Shown here one piece after another: positions 35,718 through 48,000 of a stretch of 64,000 bases of DNA. Numbering within the stretch: position 1 is the first letter of the stretch; the number at the start of each line of letters is the position of its first letter. The translations under genes and the position numbers were made by a program. The notes beneath the pieces are model-generated. The model did not search any database, was not told where the DNA came from, and saw only the letters and a program-made list of their open reading frames with translations. Source of the DNA: Schistosoma mansoni (lineage: Eukaryota; Platyhelminthes; Trematoda; Strigeidida; Schistosomatidae); the NCBI RefSeq assembly GCF_000237925.1, contig NC_031502.1, positions 36,953,612-37,017,611 of the forward strand. Reading direction: 5' to 3'.

Positions 35718-38556
35718 AGCCAATAATATTGCTTAAAAGACTTGATCCAGGTTTATAAGCAGGCGACAATTTTAATCGGAGTCAGATCAACAACCCATTA
35801 AACAGGTAAGCCTTGAGCGATTGACATATGCACAAGTATGGACAAAGCGCATGAACGTGGAAATACAAGGATACAAAATGAAACATATGTTTCTACTAAA
35901 AGTCACGAGTTCTTATGAAAACAATAGTTATGGCGAAAATAGAAAGAACGAATAGTCACATGTTGCCTGAGTTATTAAATCTGTTCAAAAATAGGATGAA
36001 TCATGTGTGCGTTAGCACTAGACACTACACATCACTTCTGAACTACTACATATCATAGGTTCAACCCTCACTATCCTGTTAAGGAGACGTTCCCCGTTTC
36101 CACTGGATAACAGACTCAGTTGCCAAGTAACTAAAAACTCCTCTGTTGAATATAATTTAGGCTGAAAATTACCATTATTTTTCACCTCGACCCCATGAGA
36201 AAGAGTTACAACAAAAATCGGTCTTCCAGAGGCGCGATCTTTGATTAGACGCTTAGCTTTTGTACGCTGATGGTAAAACTGGCAAAAACCAAAACTTCAT
36301 TAGCTCATGCACTCCTTTGGTAGGAGTGAACAAATTACGTGAACGATTTTTAAGCAATTGGACTGCCCTCTCTTTATATGGACTGATCACACTCTCTTCA
36401 TCCAATCAACTCGCTAACTTTTCCGCTATACTGCTATGTAACTCCACCTTCTATTCAAGAAGATTTGGGAAGAGGAACAAGTGCCAATGAACTGGAAAGA
36501 AGGATATCTCATCAAGATACCAAAGAAAGGAGATCTGAGCAAATGTGAGAACTACAGAGGCGTCAGTTTGTTATCAGTACCAGGAAAAGTTTTCAACAGA
36601 GTACCGCTGAATCGGATGAAAGACGCAGTAGACGCCGAACTTAGGGATCAGCAGGCTGGATTCCGTAAGGATAGGTCGTGCACAGACCGGATTGAGACAC
36701 TACGGATCGTCGTTGAACAATCAGTCGAGTGGAACTCATCACTATACGTCAACTTCATTGACTATGAGAAGGCGTTTGACAGGAGAACATTATGGAAACT
36801 TCTTCGACACTATGGGGTTCCTGAAAAGATTGTCAACATTATCCAAAACTCATACGATGGACTACAGTGCAAAGTCATGCATGGAGGACAGCTGACAGAT
36901 GCATTTCCAGTAAGGACCGGAGTCAGACAAGGCTGTCTACTCTCCCCATTCCTCTTCCTTCTAGTGATTGACTGGATTATGAAGAATTAGACATCTGACG
37001 GGAAATACGGAATACAATGGACAGCTCAGAATCAGTTAGATGATTTGGACTTCGCAGATGACCTAGCCCTCCTCTCTCATACACACGAACAAATGCAGAT
37101 GAAGACAGCAAATGTAGCAGCAGCCTCTGCATCGATAGGCCTCCACATTCACAAAGGAAAAAACAAGATCCTCAAATGCAACACGGAAAACACCAACCCA
37201 ATCACACTTGATGGCAAAACTCTGGAATAGGTGGAAACATTTACGTACCTGGGGAGCATCGTTAATAAACAAGGATTGGATGCAGATGTAAAGGCGAGGA
37301 TTGGCAAAGCAAGGGCAGCATTTTTACAATTGAAGAACATATGGAACTCAAAACAACTCTCAACCAATTTCAAGGTCAGAATCTTTAATACGAACGTCAA
37401 GACAGTCCTACTGTATGGTGCTGAAACGTGGAGAACTACTACGACCATCGATTTTTACTCACATTTTACTCCACACTCTGCTTTCTATATGCACTCTCTG
37501 TTCTTCCTCATTCCAACCTTGACTTCCCTCCTTCATTGGAACCTACTCCACCTTGATAAATATCCCAACTCAATGTTCTTTATTACTGCATTATCTCCTC
37601 TGGAGCCCCTAATCACAGTTCACTCTTGCAACATGAGCTAGTATCAATTTAATCTAATAATTTATCATACCTCCATCTGTTCCACTAATAAATGTTAAGC
37701 ACTGGTAATCGTTCATATCCAAATGCCTTGATGCTCCTCGGTTTCTTTTTCCTTTTTTTTCTCTTCAGAATCTTGCTCTGAGGGTGAAGCTATGTAACTT
37801 TGGACATCTGGAACAAGCTCGACGAACGCGCTTTTCCAAGGTCATAGTTCGGACCAGGCGCTCCACAAGCCTACTTTATAACAAATATAAACTTAAAAAG
37901 CTGCATTACATAAATACTTAGCACGACCGAAACCCTAATACACTTTTTGTTGAGATTGGATCTGGAATGTAACGTGGACGCCATGCCCCTTTGGAAACTA
38001 TTCTTATGAAAACACATTATATCTGAACGAATGGACTGCTATCAACTTTTATAGATTATAATTACTAAACAACCTTGCTTGTGATGCATACTGTGAACCA
38101 GTATATGTTGTAAATTGTAGATCAAGCCTGTAAAAATGGCGTGTACCTGCTATTGCAGAAATACATTATTATTATTATCAGGAAGGTACAAGTATTTATA
38201 AATAGTTGTCTACGCAAAGTACTCAACATCCATTGGCCGGATACTATCAGCAACAGCGTTCTATAGGAGAGGACAAACCAGCTTCCAGCTGAAGAGGAAA
38301 TAAGAAAAAAAGTTGGAAGTGGATCGGACATACATTAAGGAAATCACTAATGTGCATCACGACTCAATCCCTAACTTGGAATCCTGAAGGGAAGCGGAAA
38401 AGAGAAAGGCTAATGAACACACTATTCCGGGAAATAGAAGCCAATATGAAAAGGATGAATAGCAACTGGAAAGGAAGGCTCAGGACAGAGTTGGATGGAG
38501 AATGCTGGTGAGCGGCCTATGCTCGTCGACGAGGGGTAACAGGCGTAAGTAAGTAA
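35718..38556 (+). mobile_element. Composite RTE LINE unit, copy 2, with insertion
   Basis: Same chimera as 19629-21742: 717 bases of unknown sequence, then RTE RT from about 36435, ending in the TAAG tail. Identity to copy 1 is near total outside two blocks. RT motifs (IDYEKAFD, VRQGCLLSPF, FADD) are all present, but an extra stop follows VIDWIMKN. The RTE C-terminal segment KARIGKARAAFLQLKNIWN is intact here and was overwritten in copy 1. The unit lies wholly between the two inverted-repeat arms. Confidence 0.82.
37450..38176 (+). mobile_element. 727-base retroposon-like insertion in copy 2
   Basis: It interrupts the RTE frame between TTT (Thr-Thr) codons and the KVQVFIN segment; copy 1 gives the empty site (CCATC/ATCAGG). 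The 3' end is a pure ATT repeat, the tail type used by several schistosome non-LTR elements, so it was probably inserted by target-primed reverse transcription on the plus strand. The body has no long open frame. It could be the 3' end of a LINE or a separate SINE. No target-site duplication longer than about three bases is visible. Confidence 0.7.
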
Positions 38557-38675
38557 CCAAGCTATGTAACTCATATACCTTTGCTGGTTATTCTTAGCAT
38601 TCGACCTGTATCCTAATTCCACTACTACGTTCATTGAACGCGATCAACTGAAGTGCATGGTTCATCGATTTGCGA

Positions 38676-39384
38676 ATCAAATTCACTCTGGAAGCAATCA
38701 CACTGCAGTAGGACTTGTTAATATGTCAAAGATTATTAACAGGCTTAGATCCTCAAGATAGGAATGTATCGTAAAGATTTGGAACGCAACAGGTAGAGAC
38801 TGCATAAAATTATCATAGTTAACCTCAATGCAATTGTAACCGGCTTTTTTTCTTAGATAGACGTACCCTACAGTAAGTTAAATTGTTGTCCGAAGTACCT
38901 CACATTTTCGAACAATTCTAGTTCTTCACTGAGGTAGAAAGATAGAGCTCCGGCAGAGTCATCCCCTTCACTGTATTCAAGTTCAAAAAAGTTGACTTTG
39001 GAAAGATTGGAGCCTTTTAAGAATGGGATATAAGTGTATCCGAGACGAAAAGAGAGGGTTAATCTCTACCGTATCTGTTTGTGGTACTCTGTTGGCAGTA
39101 GGCTTTGACCAGATATCATTCATTAGATAGTGTGACTAGGCACCATGTTGATGCATCACGACCAGAGAACTCCTCGGTGTACAAATGATATACTATCAAG
39201 AGTAAACACAGGTAAAATGCAGCCACATCTCACGTTCTGGTCTAATTGTCATTACTAAACAAAGACAAGCCGAATATTGCCAAGCCTTCGCATGTGGTTT
39301 GGAGTAATACCCATGTTTTGTGTATCATTTGTGTCATTTGTATGGCTTATTTCATTTAACTCATCCGTTTTATTTAATAGACTT
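38676..39384 (-). repeat. Right arm of a 709-base perfect inverted repeat
   Basis: Reverse complement of 34152-34860 with no mismatch found by eye. Beyond 39384 and before 38676 similarity stops within a few bases. No target-site duplication flanks the pair. Confidence 0.9.
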
Positions 39385-40249
39385 AAGCTTTATATATACA
39401 AATATTTGTTGTATTCGTTTTGAAACACATGTGTGCCCTTGTCCTGTTTGCTTAAATGAGACTTTTACAGATATAAAGTTAATCTGAATACATGGGCTTT
39501 CTTAACAGATCAACCATACCCCTTGCATAACGTTCGAAACATCCGTAGCCGTGGATTATTCTCCTGTAAAGAGTCATACCTGTTGTTTACTCACCTACCA
39601 AGCCCAGTCGTTGGAAGGAAAACAACTTAATGGCCAAGTGGTATTGCTGGACCTATAATCACCCTCATTCAGTAGATATAAAAATTTTTAAAGGTGATTG
39701 TATTGGATTTATCAACAAATACCTGGAACTTATGAAGCACAAAGCCCTAATTTAAACACAACAACTCATAACTATTCAATACAGAACAACAGGAAATATA
39801 ATGGTCACACAAAATAAGGAATTAAATATATACTTCACCTGTAGTATTTTAATCCTAATGAAAGGTTGTCGGTTAACTCCTAATCATTTAACTTAGACTG
39901 TGACAGTAGAAATAAAAACAGAAAATAAATATAAAGGGTGTTAATGTACAGTACCTGAATAGTTTTTAGCGCAGTCTATACAACTAACAGGTGATCATAA
40001 ATCAGGACCAGTCCAATCTGTATCATAGGTCTGTAGTCAAATTTCAACTCTCTCAGAAGGTAAGCGATCTAAGTTCTCAGTAGCAATGAGTGTTCATAGC
40101 TAAAGAAATATATGGTCTCTATCTCTTAAGGATGTTCATTCTGGTGAATGAAGTAATAATGACCAAAAATGCAGTTACGAAATTTTACTACCATCGACTG
40201 AGTAAAAAATGGAGCCGAGCATTGAGAAACTACACATGAAAGGAAAGAT
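39385..40249. other. Intergenic stretch, nothing recognised
   Basis: No open frame of note, no repeat match inside the window. Confidence 0.5.
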
Positions 40250-43200
40250 CAGAAAACTACCGAAGATACCACAGGTATTGTAGTTTGACAAAACTTTACC
40301 AGTAACACCCTTTATAATTGAATCGCGCCACACAGTGAAACAAAATGTCAGAGGCAAGGAAATAGCTTGCTTTGTTCAGCAGCGTCTGGTCGTCTTTCCT
40401 TACTATAAGTAGCCATGAAGTGCAGGTAAAATTTCAGTTCCTCGTAAAATTCATCATTCTTTCTACCGTCTTTTCCAGCTGTCCTGGAAAAGAAAAAAAG
40501 AATATGTAAGTACATGCCGAAATACACTTGTACGCGCGTAAAGACACAAAGCGGGCAGAAAAAGATAAATAAACTAATACACCTGCGACAGCATAAAAGC
40601 GATTTGAAAAAAGATTTTTTTCAAAAAAATGAAATATACACATATTAGTCAAAAACGTTTTTTTTTAAAATATATAAATATAAGCATATTAAATTTTTTT
40701 ATTATATATAATACAAAGGAAAATCGGGATAAGGCAAAAATGTTAACCAGTATCTTACGTGCAATAGTCGTTTAAATGTTCCGGAAACCCTACTCTTCTT
40801 CCAGAACGCGTTGTATTAAGTTTATCTTTCGATGTTGACGAAGTATCAAGGTGTGTGTCCGCTGTCGTATGGGGTACTACAAGTGTAGAAGCCGTATCGT
40901 TCGATTGTACTGAAGGAAATTCGACGAAGCTATGGTTTCCTTCTAAGTACGCTGCCTTGAGGCGATCGATACTGATGCTGTCGTTCGTGCCGTTCTTATC
41001 AACTACATAGTACGTAGGTCCACGTTGAAGAACTTTGAAGGGCCCTTCATATGCTGATTCGAGAGGTCGTCGATGTGAGTCTAGACGAACGAGGATATGT
41101 GCATTATATCGTAAGTCAGGTTGAACGAAAACATCAGTTGATTGAGATTAAGTGGAACCAGGTTTAACTGAACGCATTGCGTTTGTAAGCCTGCTCGTGT
41201 AAGAGTTTAGATTCATGTTCAATGAAGAAGACGAATGGTCCACGAATTCTCCTGGGAGTCGGAGTGTCGTTCCGTAAATGAGTTGAGATGCCGTGTATCC
41301 AATGTCACCCTTTACTGCATTGTGGATACCTAGTAAGACGAGTGGAAGAGCGTCTGTCCACTGTGAAACGTTTGCAGCTGGTAGCGGAGCTTTAAGTTGT
41401 CGGTGAAAGCGTTCTACCAACTTGTTTACTTGTGGGTGGTAGGCGGTCGTTCGGAAGCGCTTGATTTCTAATGGTGGGGTCAGACAACGGAAAAGTCCAG
41501 ATCCGAACAGGCGTCCGCGGTCTGTAGTGATGGTTGAAGAGCAACCGAAATTTGCTACCCACCGGTCGACAAAGGCACGAGCCACTTTTTCAGCAGTAAT
41601 GTCCTTAATAGGTACTACTTCTGGTCATCGAGTGAAACAGCCTAAGCATGTTAAGAGATATGAGTATCTGTTTGAATCGGGTAAGGGTCCTACCAAATCC
41701 AGATGAACGTGGTCGAAATGAACGTCGGGGGTTTGAAAGAGCCTAAGGGACATTTGTTGTGTCTGATCACCTTAGATTTCTGGCAGCTTACACAGGAACG
41801 TGCCCACTCCCTCACGTCTTTATTCATACCAGGCCAACAAAACCGTTCGACTATAAGCTTGATTGATGCATGAACACCTGGGTGAGAAAGATTGTGCAAC
41901 GTATTGAAGACGTTGCGTCGATAATGTTTTGGAACGATTGGACTATCCCTACCTATAGATGTGTCACATAGTAAGGTTTCCTTACCTGTTCCCACCTGCT
42001 TAATACGTAGTTTAAGAGTTGTCGAGGATAACTCATGCTGAAGATTAATGTCTTCTTTTTGAAGCTGAGCGAGTTTAAGAAGGTCAATTCCTTGGAAACT
42101 GTTCAAGGAACTAATTCGAGACAAGGCGTCTGCGACTACATTGTTTGCTCCAGAAATGTGTTGTATATCTGAAGTAAACTGCGAAATGTAGTCGAGTTGT
42201 CGAGACTCTCGCGGTGACTACTTGTCTGAAGATGAACTTAAAGAGAAGGTTAGAGGTTTATGATCGGTAAAAAGCGTGAATTCTCTTTCTTCGATGGAAT
42301 GTTGGAAATGTCGTACAGCACAATACATAGCTAGGAGTTCCCTACCGAATGTGCTGTACCTAGACTCCGCGTCTAGCAACCGTCTCGAGAAAAATCCTAA
42401 AGGTTGCTATGAGTTGTTAACCCACTGTTGTAAGACTCCTCCGATTGCTGAGTCGGATGAGTCTACGGCGATACTAATGGGCGCTTGAGTGTCCTGATGT
42501 GCTAGCATGCTTGCCTTTGTGATAAGCTCCTCAATTGTGGATATATTTCTTTTTGCGCGGTGTCGCCCAGAAAAATGGATCTCGCATTTCCATGGAGTTG
42601 GTTGGTTAACGGTTTCATAAGGGATGCGCATTTTGGTATGAATCGTCTATAGAAACTTACGAGACCGTTAATTGTGCTCAACTGCTTAATGGTGGTCGGT
42701 TCTGGGTAATCCGGAATGTCCGCCACTTTGCTTCTAAGAGGTCGGATGCCTTGAGCGTCAATAGTGTGTCCTAGGGGATTCAAGGAGTCAGTTCCGATCC
42801 GGCATTTCTGAATGTTTCACAGTGATGACATGCTTTTTCAGTCCTTCGAATTCAATGTCCAGATGCTTGAGATGTGATTCTCCGTCCGAACTTGCTATGA
42901 GACAGTCATCAACACACGCATGTGCGAAGTTGAGACCTCGGAAGACGTCGTCTATAAATCTTTGGAAGGTTTGAGCCGCATTTCCTAGGCCGAAAGGCAT
43001 TCGTCAAAATTCATAAAGGCCGAAAGGAGTGATGAAGGCGGTTTTCGGAATGTCGTCGGTTGCCATAGGAGTTTGGTTATAAGCTTAAACCAAGTTGATT
43101 TTCCAAAAGACAGTTGTACCTATCAAGGTAGCTGTCAAATCGTGAATGTGAGGCAATGGGTAACGGTCGGGAATGGTTTTAGCATTCAGACGCCGATAAT

Positions 43201-44570
43201 CACCAGTTGGACGCTAATCATTGCTGTCCTTTTTAGGGACCATGTGCAAAGGATATGACCAGTATGGATACCAGCACCAGTTGGGATTATCCGTCTCTCG
43301 TGGTCGAGAGACAGATCACCTAGGTGAGACACTTCTACACAGGGTTTTTGACCGACTACGGTCATTACGAAATCTAAGATATCGTGTGTGTGACGTAGTT
43401 CGGCTATGTCAGTTGGGGTCGATTGAGGTTTTTCCTTGACGGAAAAAACCTCAGTGCTAGTCGATTTCGTTATTTCTAATATTCGATCGGCAGATGCAGC
43501 GAGTTCGTCTACGGCGTTGTTTTGGAACGAGACGAGCACTGCCTGCACTTGTTTCGGGAGTTTAGACAAGAAAATTTGTTTGAATGGGCCATCGTCGAAC
43601 GTTCGTTGACCTACGACTTCTCTCATCCTTAACAACATGTCCGTCGCGGAACCATGTTGCGGGTCGATATTGTTAAGGAGTTGGTCTAACCGTTGTCGAT
43701 CAGCTAGATCTCCACGTTTTAGAATCGACCGTTCGAGAGTTTCGTAAGGTGCCGGAACATCACTAGTAAACATACTAGGTGTTACATACCTGTAAAATTC
43801 GCGCGGTAACGCCTTAACTACCGCGAGGAATCGTGCGCGCGAGTCCGTGATTCCGTGCCCGCAAAAGTCAGCTTCTGCGTAGCAAAACCAGGACTCGATA
43901 TTGTCAGGCAAAAAAGGCGTTAACTGAATCGAAGTTAGGGGAATAGATTTAAACTTAAAAACCTTAGGTGACTGTTCCGTCATAATAATATAAAGAACGA
44001 AAAACATTTAATTAAAATATATCCGGAAAAACTCGGGAAAAAAAAGTATATCACAATATATAAAAATCAAATAAAGAATAATAATGAATAATGATATTCC
44101 AAAAAGGAACGGACCCACAGTTTATTGGCTTGGTGTACCGATCACGTCGTGCTCACCACTGAAGATACGGCTAGTATTCTGATTTTACAACCTGCTACCA
44201 GTAGCGCTTCTATATACGAAGCTTTCCCCAACCAAATGAAATCAGAAGTCAGATGCGGAGAGATCGGAAAGACATATTTGATACGTTATCAATATATCGC
44301 GAAGCGTTTATTCTAAGCTGACTAGTGAACGTAGGAGCTGTGTCCCACGCCGAGTCGAAACGTGATCTGGTATGGATGCATGACCGAAAGCCTTTAGTTA
44401 AACAAGTCTACTTAAACAACGTGGTCAGCATCCAATGTCGAACACTTAATGAGCTATTGATTTTGGGGAATTATTTACAGCTACAACCCAAAACACTCCC
44501 GACCATCCGATCAAACACATGCTTAGACTCAGTTTCAACGCAAACCATAGGGATAATGCGCAGAAGTTAG
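40250..44570 (-). mobile_element. Ty3/gypsy LTR retrotransposon fossil
   Basis: Minus strand. Internal region about 44007-40755. Gag-like part at the right (LPDNIESWFCYAEADF, then VKALPREFYRYV). Next come aspartic-protease/reverse-transcriptase remnants, RNase H (SIAVDSSDSAIGGVLQQW), an integrase zinc-binding region (HNLSHPGVHASIK, CSCQK-like), an integrase core (FGCSSTITTDRGRLFGSGLF) and an integrase C-terminal segment with YEGPFKVL. Domain order is that of Ty3/gypsy, near the Boudicca/CsRn1 or Saci groups of flukes. LTR-like sequence flanks it (about 44150-44570 and a piece near 40250-40340). It is broken in roughly half a dozen places or more and looks old. Confidence 0.82.
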
Positions 44571-45019
44571 AGTCCCAAAATAACAGAATGGACAACACGC
44601 ACACTATTTACTCTTTGTAAGTAGTAAAATTCTGGAATTCATTGCCAGTCGAGGTGCTTAAAGAGACTTTTCATGAGTCCTACAATCGAAAACGTGACTC
44701 TATAATTTCACGATAATTTATTAATATATATCTGTTCTCACATGTAGAGGTTATTGATCCCCTGCTGCTAGATATGGAAGCCCGACAAGCGGAAGTTTTT
44801 CCGATTCCACTCCGAACCATCTGAACTATTTTCGTTTACATCTGTATAATCTAATTTATCATCCTCTCAGAGATTAGAGAACAGTGTGAAAAACAGCTAG
44901 ACAGTCGACACAAGAGGAATAAATTGAATGGAAGTTCAATAATTTCACCGAGATCCATTCATACTGGAATAATTAGAACCCACATAGTTTACTTTCCGGC
45001 CTTGGGTTTAGCGCGCAAA

Positions 45020-48000
45020 ATGACATTATTTCAGAGTTCTGAGAAAGCTAATGATCCACTTGATTCTTCACAAGATCGTGGGAAGGAGTTCAAGTACAAT
45101 GATGCTTTACAAAATAAATAATATATTCCAATTTTCACTACAGAACTGAATCTCTTTTATGTCGTCTGAAGTATCAGAATAATTTGCCAGAGCTCCCTTT
45201 CGACCCTAAATTCTTAGTATATCCTCTCGAACCTTCCAGGTTAAACTGCTTTTAATCTTTAAATATTGGTGTTAGATTCCTTCAATATGTGGCTACCTCT
45301 CTGGAAAGGAATTATAAGCATGAATTACTCACGGAAACAGATGTGGGAGTTGAGGTTGACTTAATTGATCCTGATGTTTTTCGAATTGACAAAAGAGGTA
45401 TATTTTAATTGAACTTTTAAGTGCTACAAAATAGCGACTCTTCATCCGGATGATGAACGACTCTTGGAAGATGAGGCTCCTACTTTTGTCAATGCACGTA
45501 AATCTAGACATCAAAAGTCAGTGTCCTGGCTGAGGAAAACAGAATATATATCTACTGAGCTTTACAATCGTTGGAACAAATCTGAAAAGGTGGAGTCCAG
45601 GTGAGTGTTTTCACTTGTCTTTACTTTCAAAGACTTGGGTACAATGTTAAACGCCATCTCAATGAAGAGATCGTGTATCGTGATCGCGAAAGCCAGATCA
45701 ACGCCATTGAGGAAACGTTCAAAGCAGCTGAAAAGCCTATTCATAAGCATTATAGTAAACCAAACGTCCACGCTTTGGAGGTACTTCCAGTATTACCGGA
45801 CTTCACATTATGGAGATATCCATGTGCACAGGTCAGTTGCGCTGACTTTTCAAGTAGGTTCAATGTATGAAAATAACAATCTAAATCTTATTCTACAACT
45901 AGTGCGCAATGTCATAGTTTATTTTCAAATGTAAGTGGTGTTACAGCCATGCAACTCCTAGTTACGTGAGAAATTAAAGATATAGTCCTACGACCTTGTA
46001 GACCCGGATCTTGTTAATTACATCTCGCTACCTGAAATAAAGGATTGACAAGCTCCGAACTGGTCAGCTAAATTCTCTAGCAATATCAGTTTTGTTTCAT
46101 CAGTAACCAGCTTGTTATAGCAACGTAAGCTTTTGACATGGTCGCTCGTTTATCGTCACTAAGTTGTTTTATTATTGGCCGACCTACTTTTGTAAAACAC
46201 CATATTTCCTATTTGTTTTCTTCCGTTACCAGCCAGGCTTCATACATTATTTACCAGCCTATAAACGTAAAGTAAAAAGGGCAATCTTTTTAGAAACATG
46301 TGTAAAGAACTCTTACGAGGCTCAAACCTTGTCGTTTCAGAAGTAAATCCTATTTTGTTTGTCACTGAATTTGTAGAGCGGTAGCTTATTAACTAGGACG
46401 TCCACTATCCAATTCTCAAGTGCTTGCTTCGGTTTATTCAACTGAATAGCTTCATTAGACTTTATACTCATACCTAAGTACCTATTGAATGATTTAAATA
46501 TTCTTTATTTACTTATCTTCATTAAATGCTTAAATATAGCCAAGTTGGCTGTTAAATAGCTGTTAGATACTATTGAAATGTAATAGGCTTTTGGGTTCAT
46601 CACGCTTACTAAGTATCGTTTTGTTACTGTTCATCGGACAAAGGTTGCCACTTAAAAATGTACTTTTTAAGCTGTCGCGTAAACATGTGACTGCGTTCTA
46701 CTTCAAAAATAAAATTCATTCTTTGACTGAACTAGAAGTGGTTGGCTAGCTCAGTGCTCAAGCATTCTCATTTCTCTAATAATTGTGCTACGAAAAATAT
46801 ACGGTTTGTGTAAACAGATTGCATTATGTGACTTGTATCAATATGTTCTTGTTTCTTTTCATTATGACTTTGAATGCTTAAAGGGTTTGTCGACTTAAAA
46901 TTAATAGTGTATTTGTAGCTTTCCTCACCAAGTTAGATCAATTTTATTAAAATATTTTTCGCCTTTTTCATTAACTCGGTAGTCTAAAACATGTATGAAA
47001 ACATTTTCAGTTTTATACAACAAACAATGAATTTTTAGTAATCTTCATTAATTGCAACTTTGGTCAATAATCGTTTATTATTCATTCCTCGGGAATTTCT
47101 CTATAAATATTGGAACTATACGTAATGCAAGTTTCTTGGCGAAACTTTACTTCCTTGTTTTAAGTTATTGTACCCAAATTTTAACCCAATCTAGGTGTCT
47201 AGCAGATCAAAATAAAAGTTTCTAGAAGCTATTTCCATGACAACTTAAACAAAGTTAATCTTTCTAGCACCAAAAGCACACGATTATGCACAAACTTTCT
47301 CGTAGTCTAGAACTTCGAACAGAATAGAGCAAGTATTAGAAAATAAGTATTTTTCCCTAGCTTAGGATATCGATCTATACAAAGTGCCTCGACAGTAACT
47401 CCATATATTTTGATTAATCTTTCCAGGTTATTTTTGATGATGATCCTTCTCGTAAAAATAAAACTACCACCGAACAAAAGGAGGAGGTGAATCAAGCGAT
47501 GATTCGGTTAGTTTCTTTTTCCCTTGTTTTCATGTTGTGACTGGTCTTTTAACTGCAGCTTCCTTGTCGACACGCTTAGGATGAATCGTTAGAATGGTTT
47601 TAAATTTCTGTCTCAATATGTTCCGAATTCTTGATTGCGATCCATAAGGTAATCATGGGTAATGGTTAGAAACTATTATTTCTCCCTCTAAATCTTGGGT
47701 TTGCTACTATTCCATTCTTTTCATTCTTCAATCTTATCCGTCGCTTTTTAAGACATTTCTTATGTTTAGATGTTCAGCGTAATTGGTATTAGTTTTTCTT
47801 TTTTGCTTCTCATTAACTACCTTTTTGGCTTTACTGATATATGGTGTGACATTTTGGATGGATGCACATTCTTGCTAGATTCAAAATTGACGATGGATGA
47901 CTGACAGAACATCCCCCAAATGCCCTAGTACAGCCGAGAGTGGGGAGAGTTAGCTCTTTCTCGAAATGCTCTCACATAGCCATGTGCATACAACCACTGC

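Noticed and set aside
35704-38572. TATGTAAC on both sides of composite copy 2 as a target-site duplication
   Set aside because: The eight bases are separated from the unit by six bases on each side, so they do not abut the element ends; probably chance.
34152-39384. Inverted arms as terminal repeats of a DNA transposon
   Set aside because: The arms are decayed LINE sequence, the centre has no transposase, and there is no flanking duplication.
44924-45019. Upstream in-frame ATG giving PAF1 32 extra residues
   Set aside because: The extra segment has no likeness to PAF1, and the 45020 start gives an N-terminal length close to human. Kept only as an alternative.
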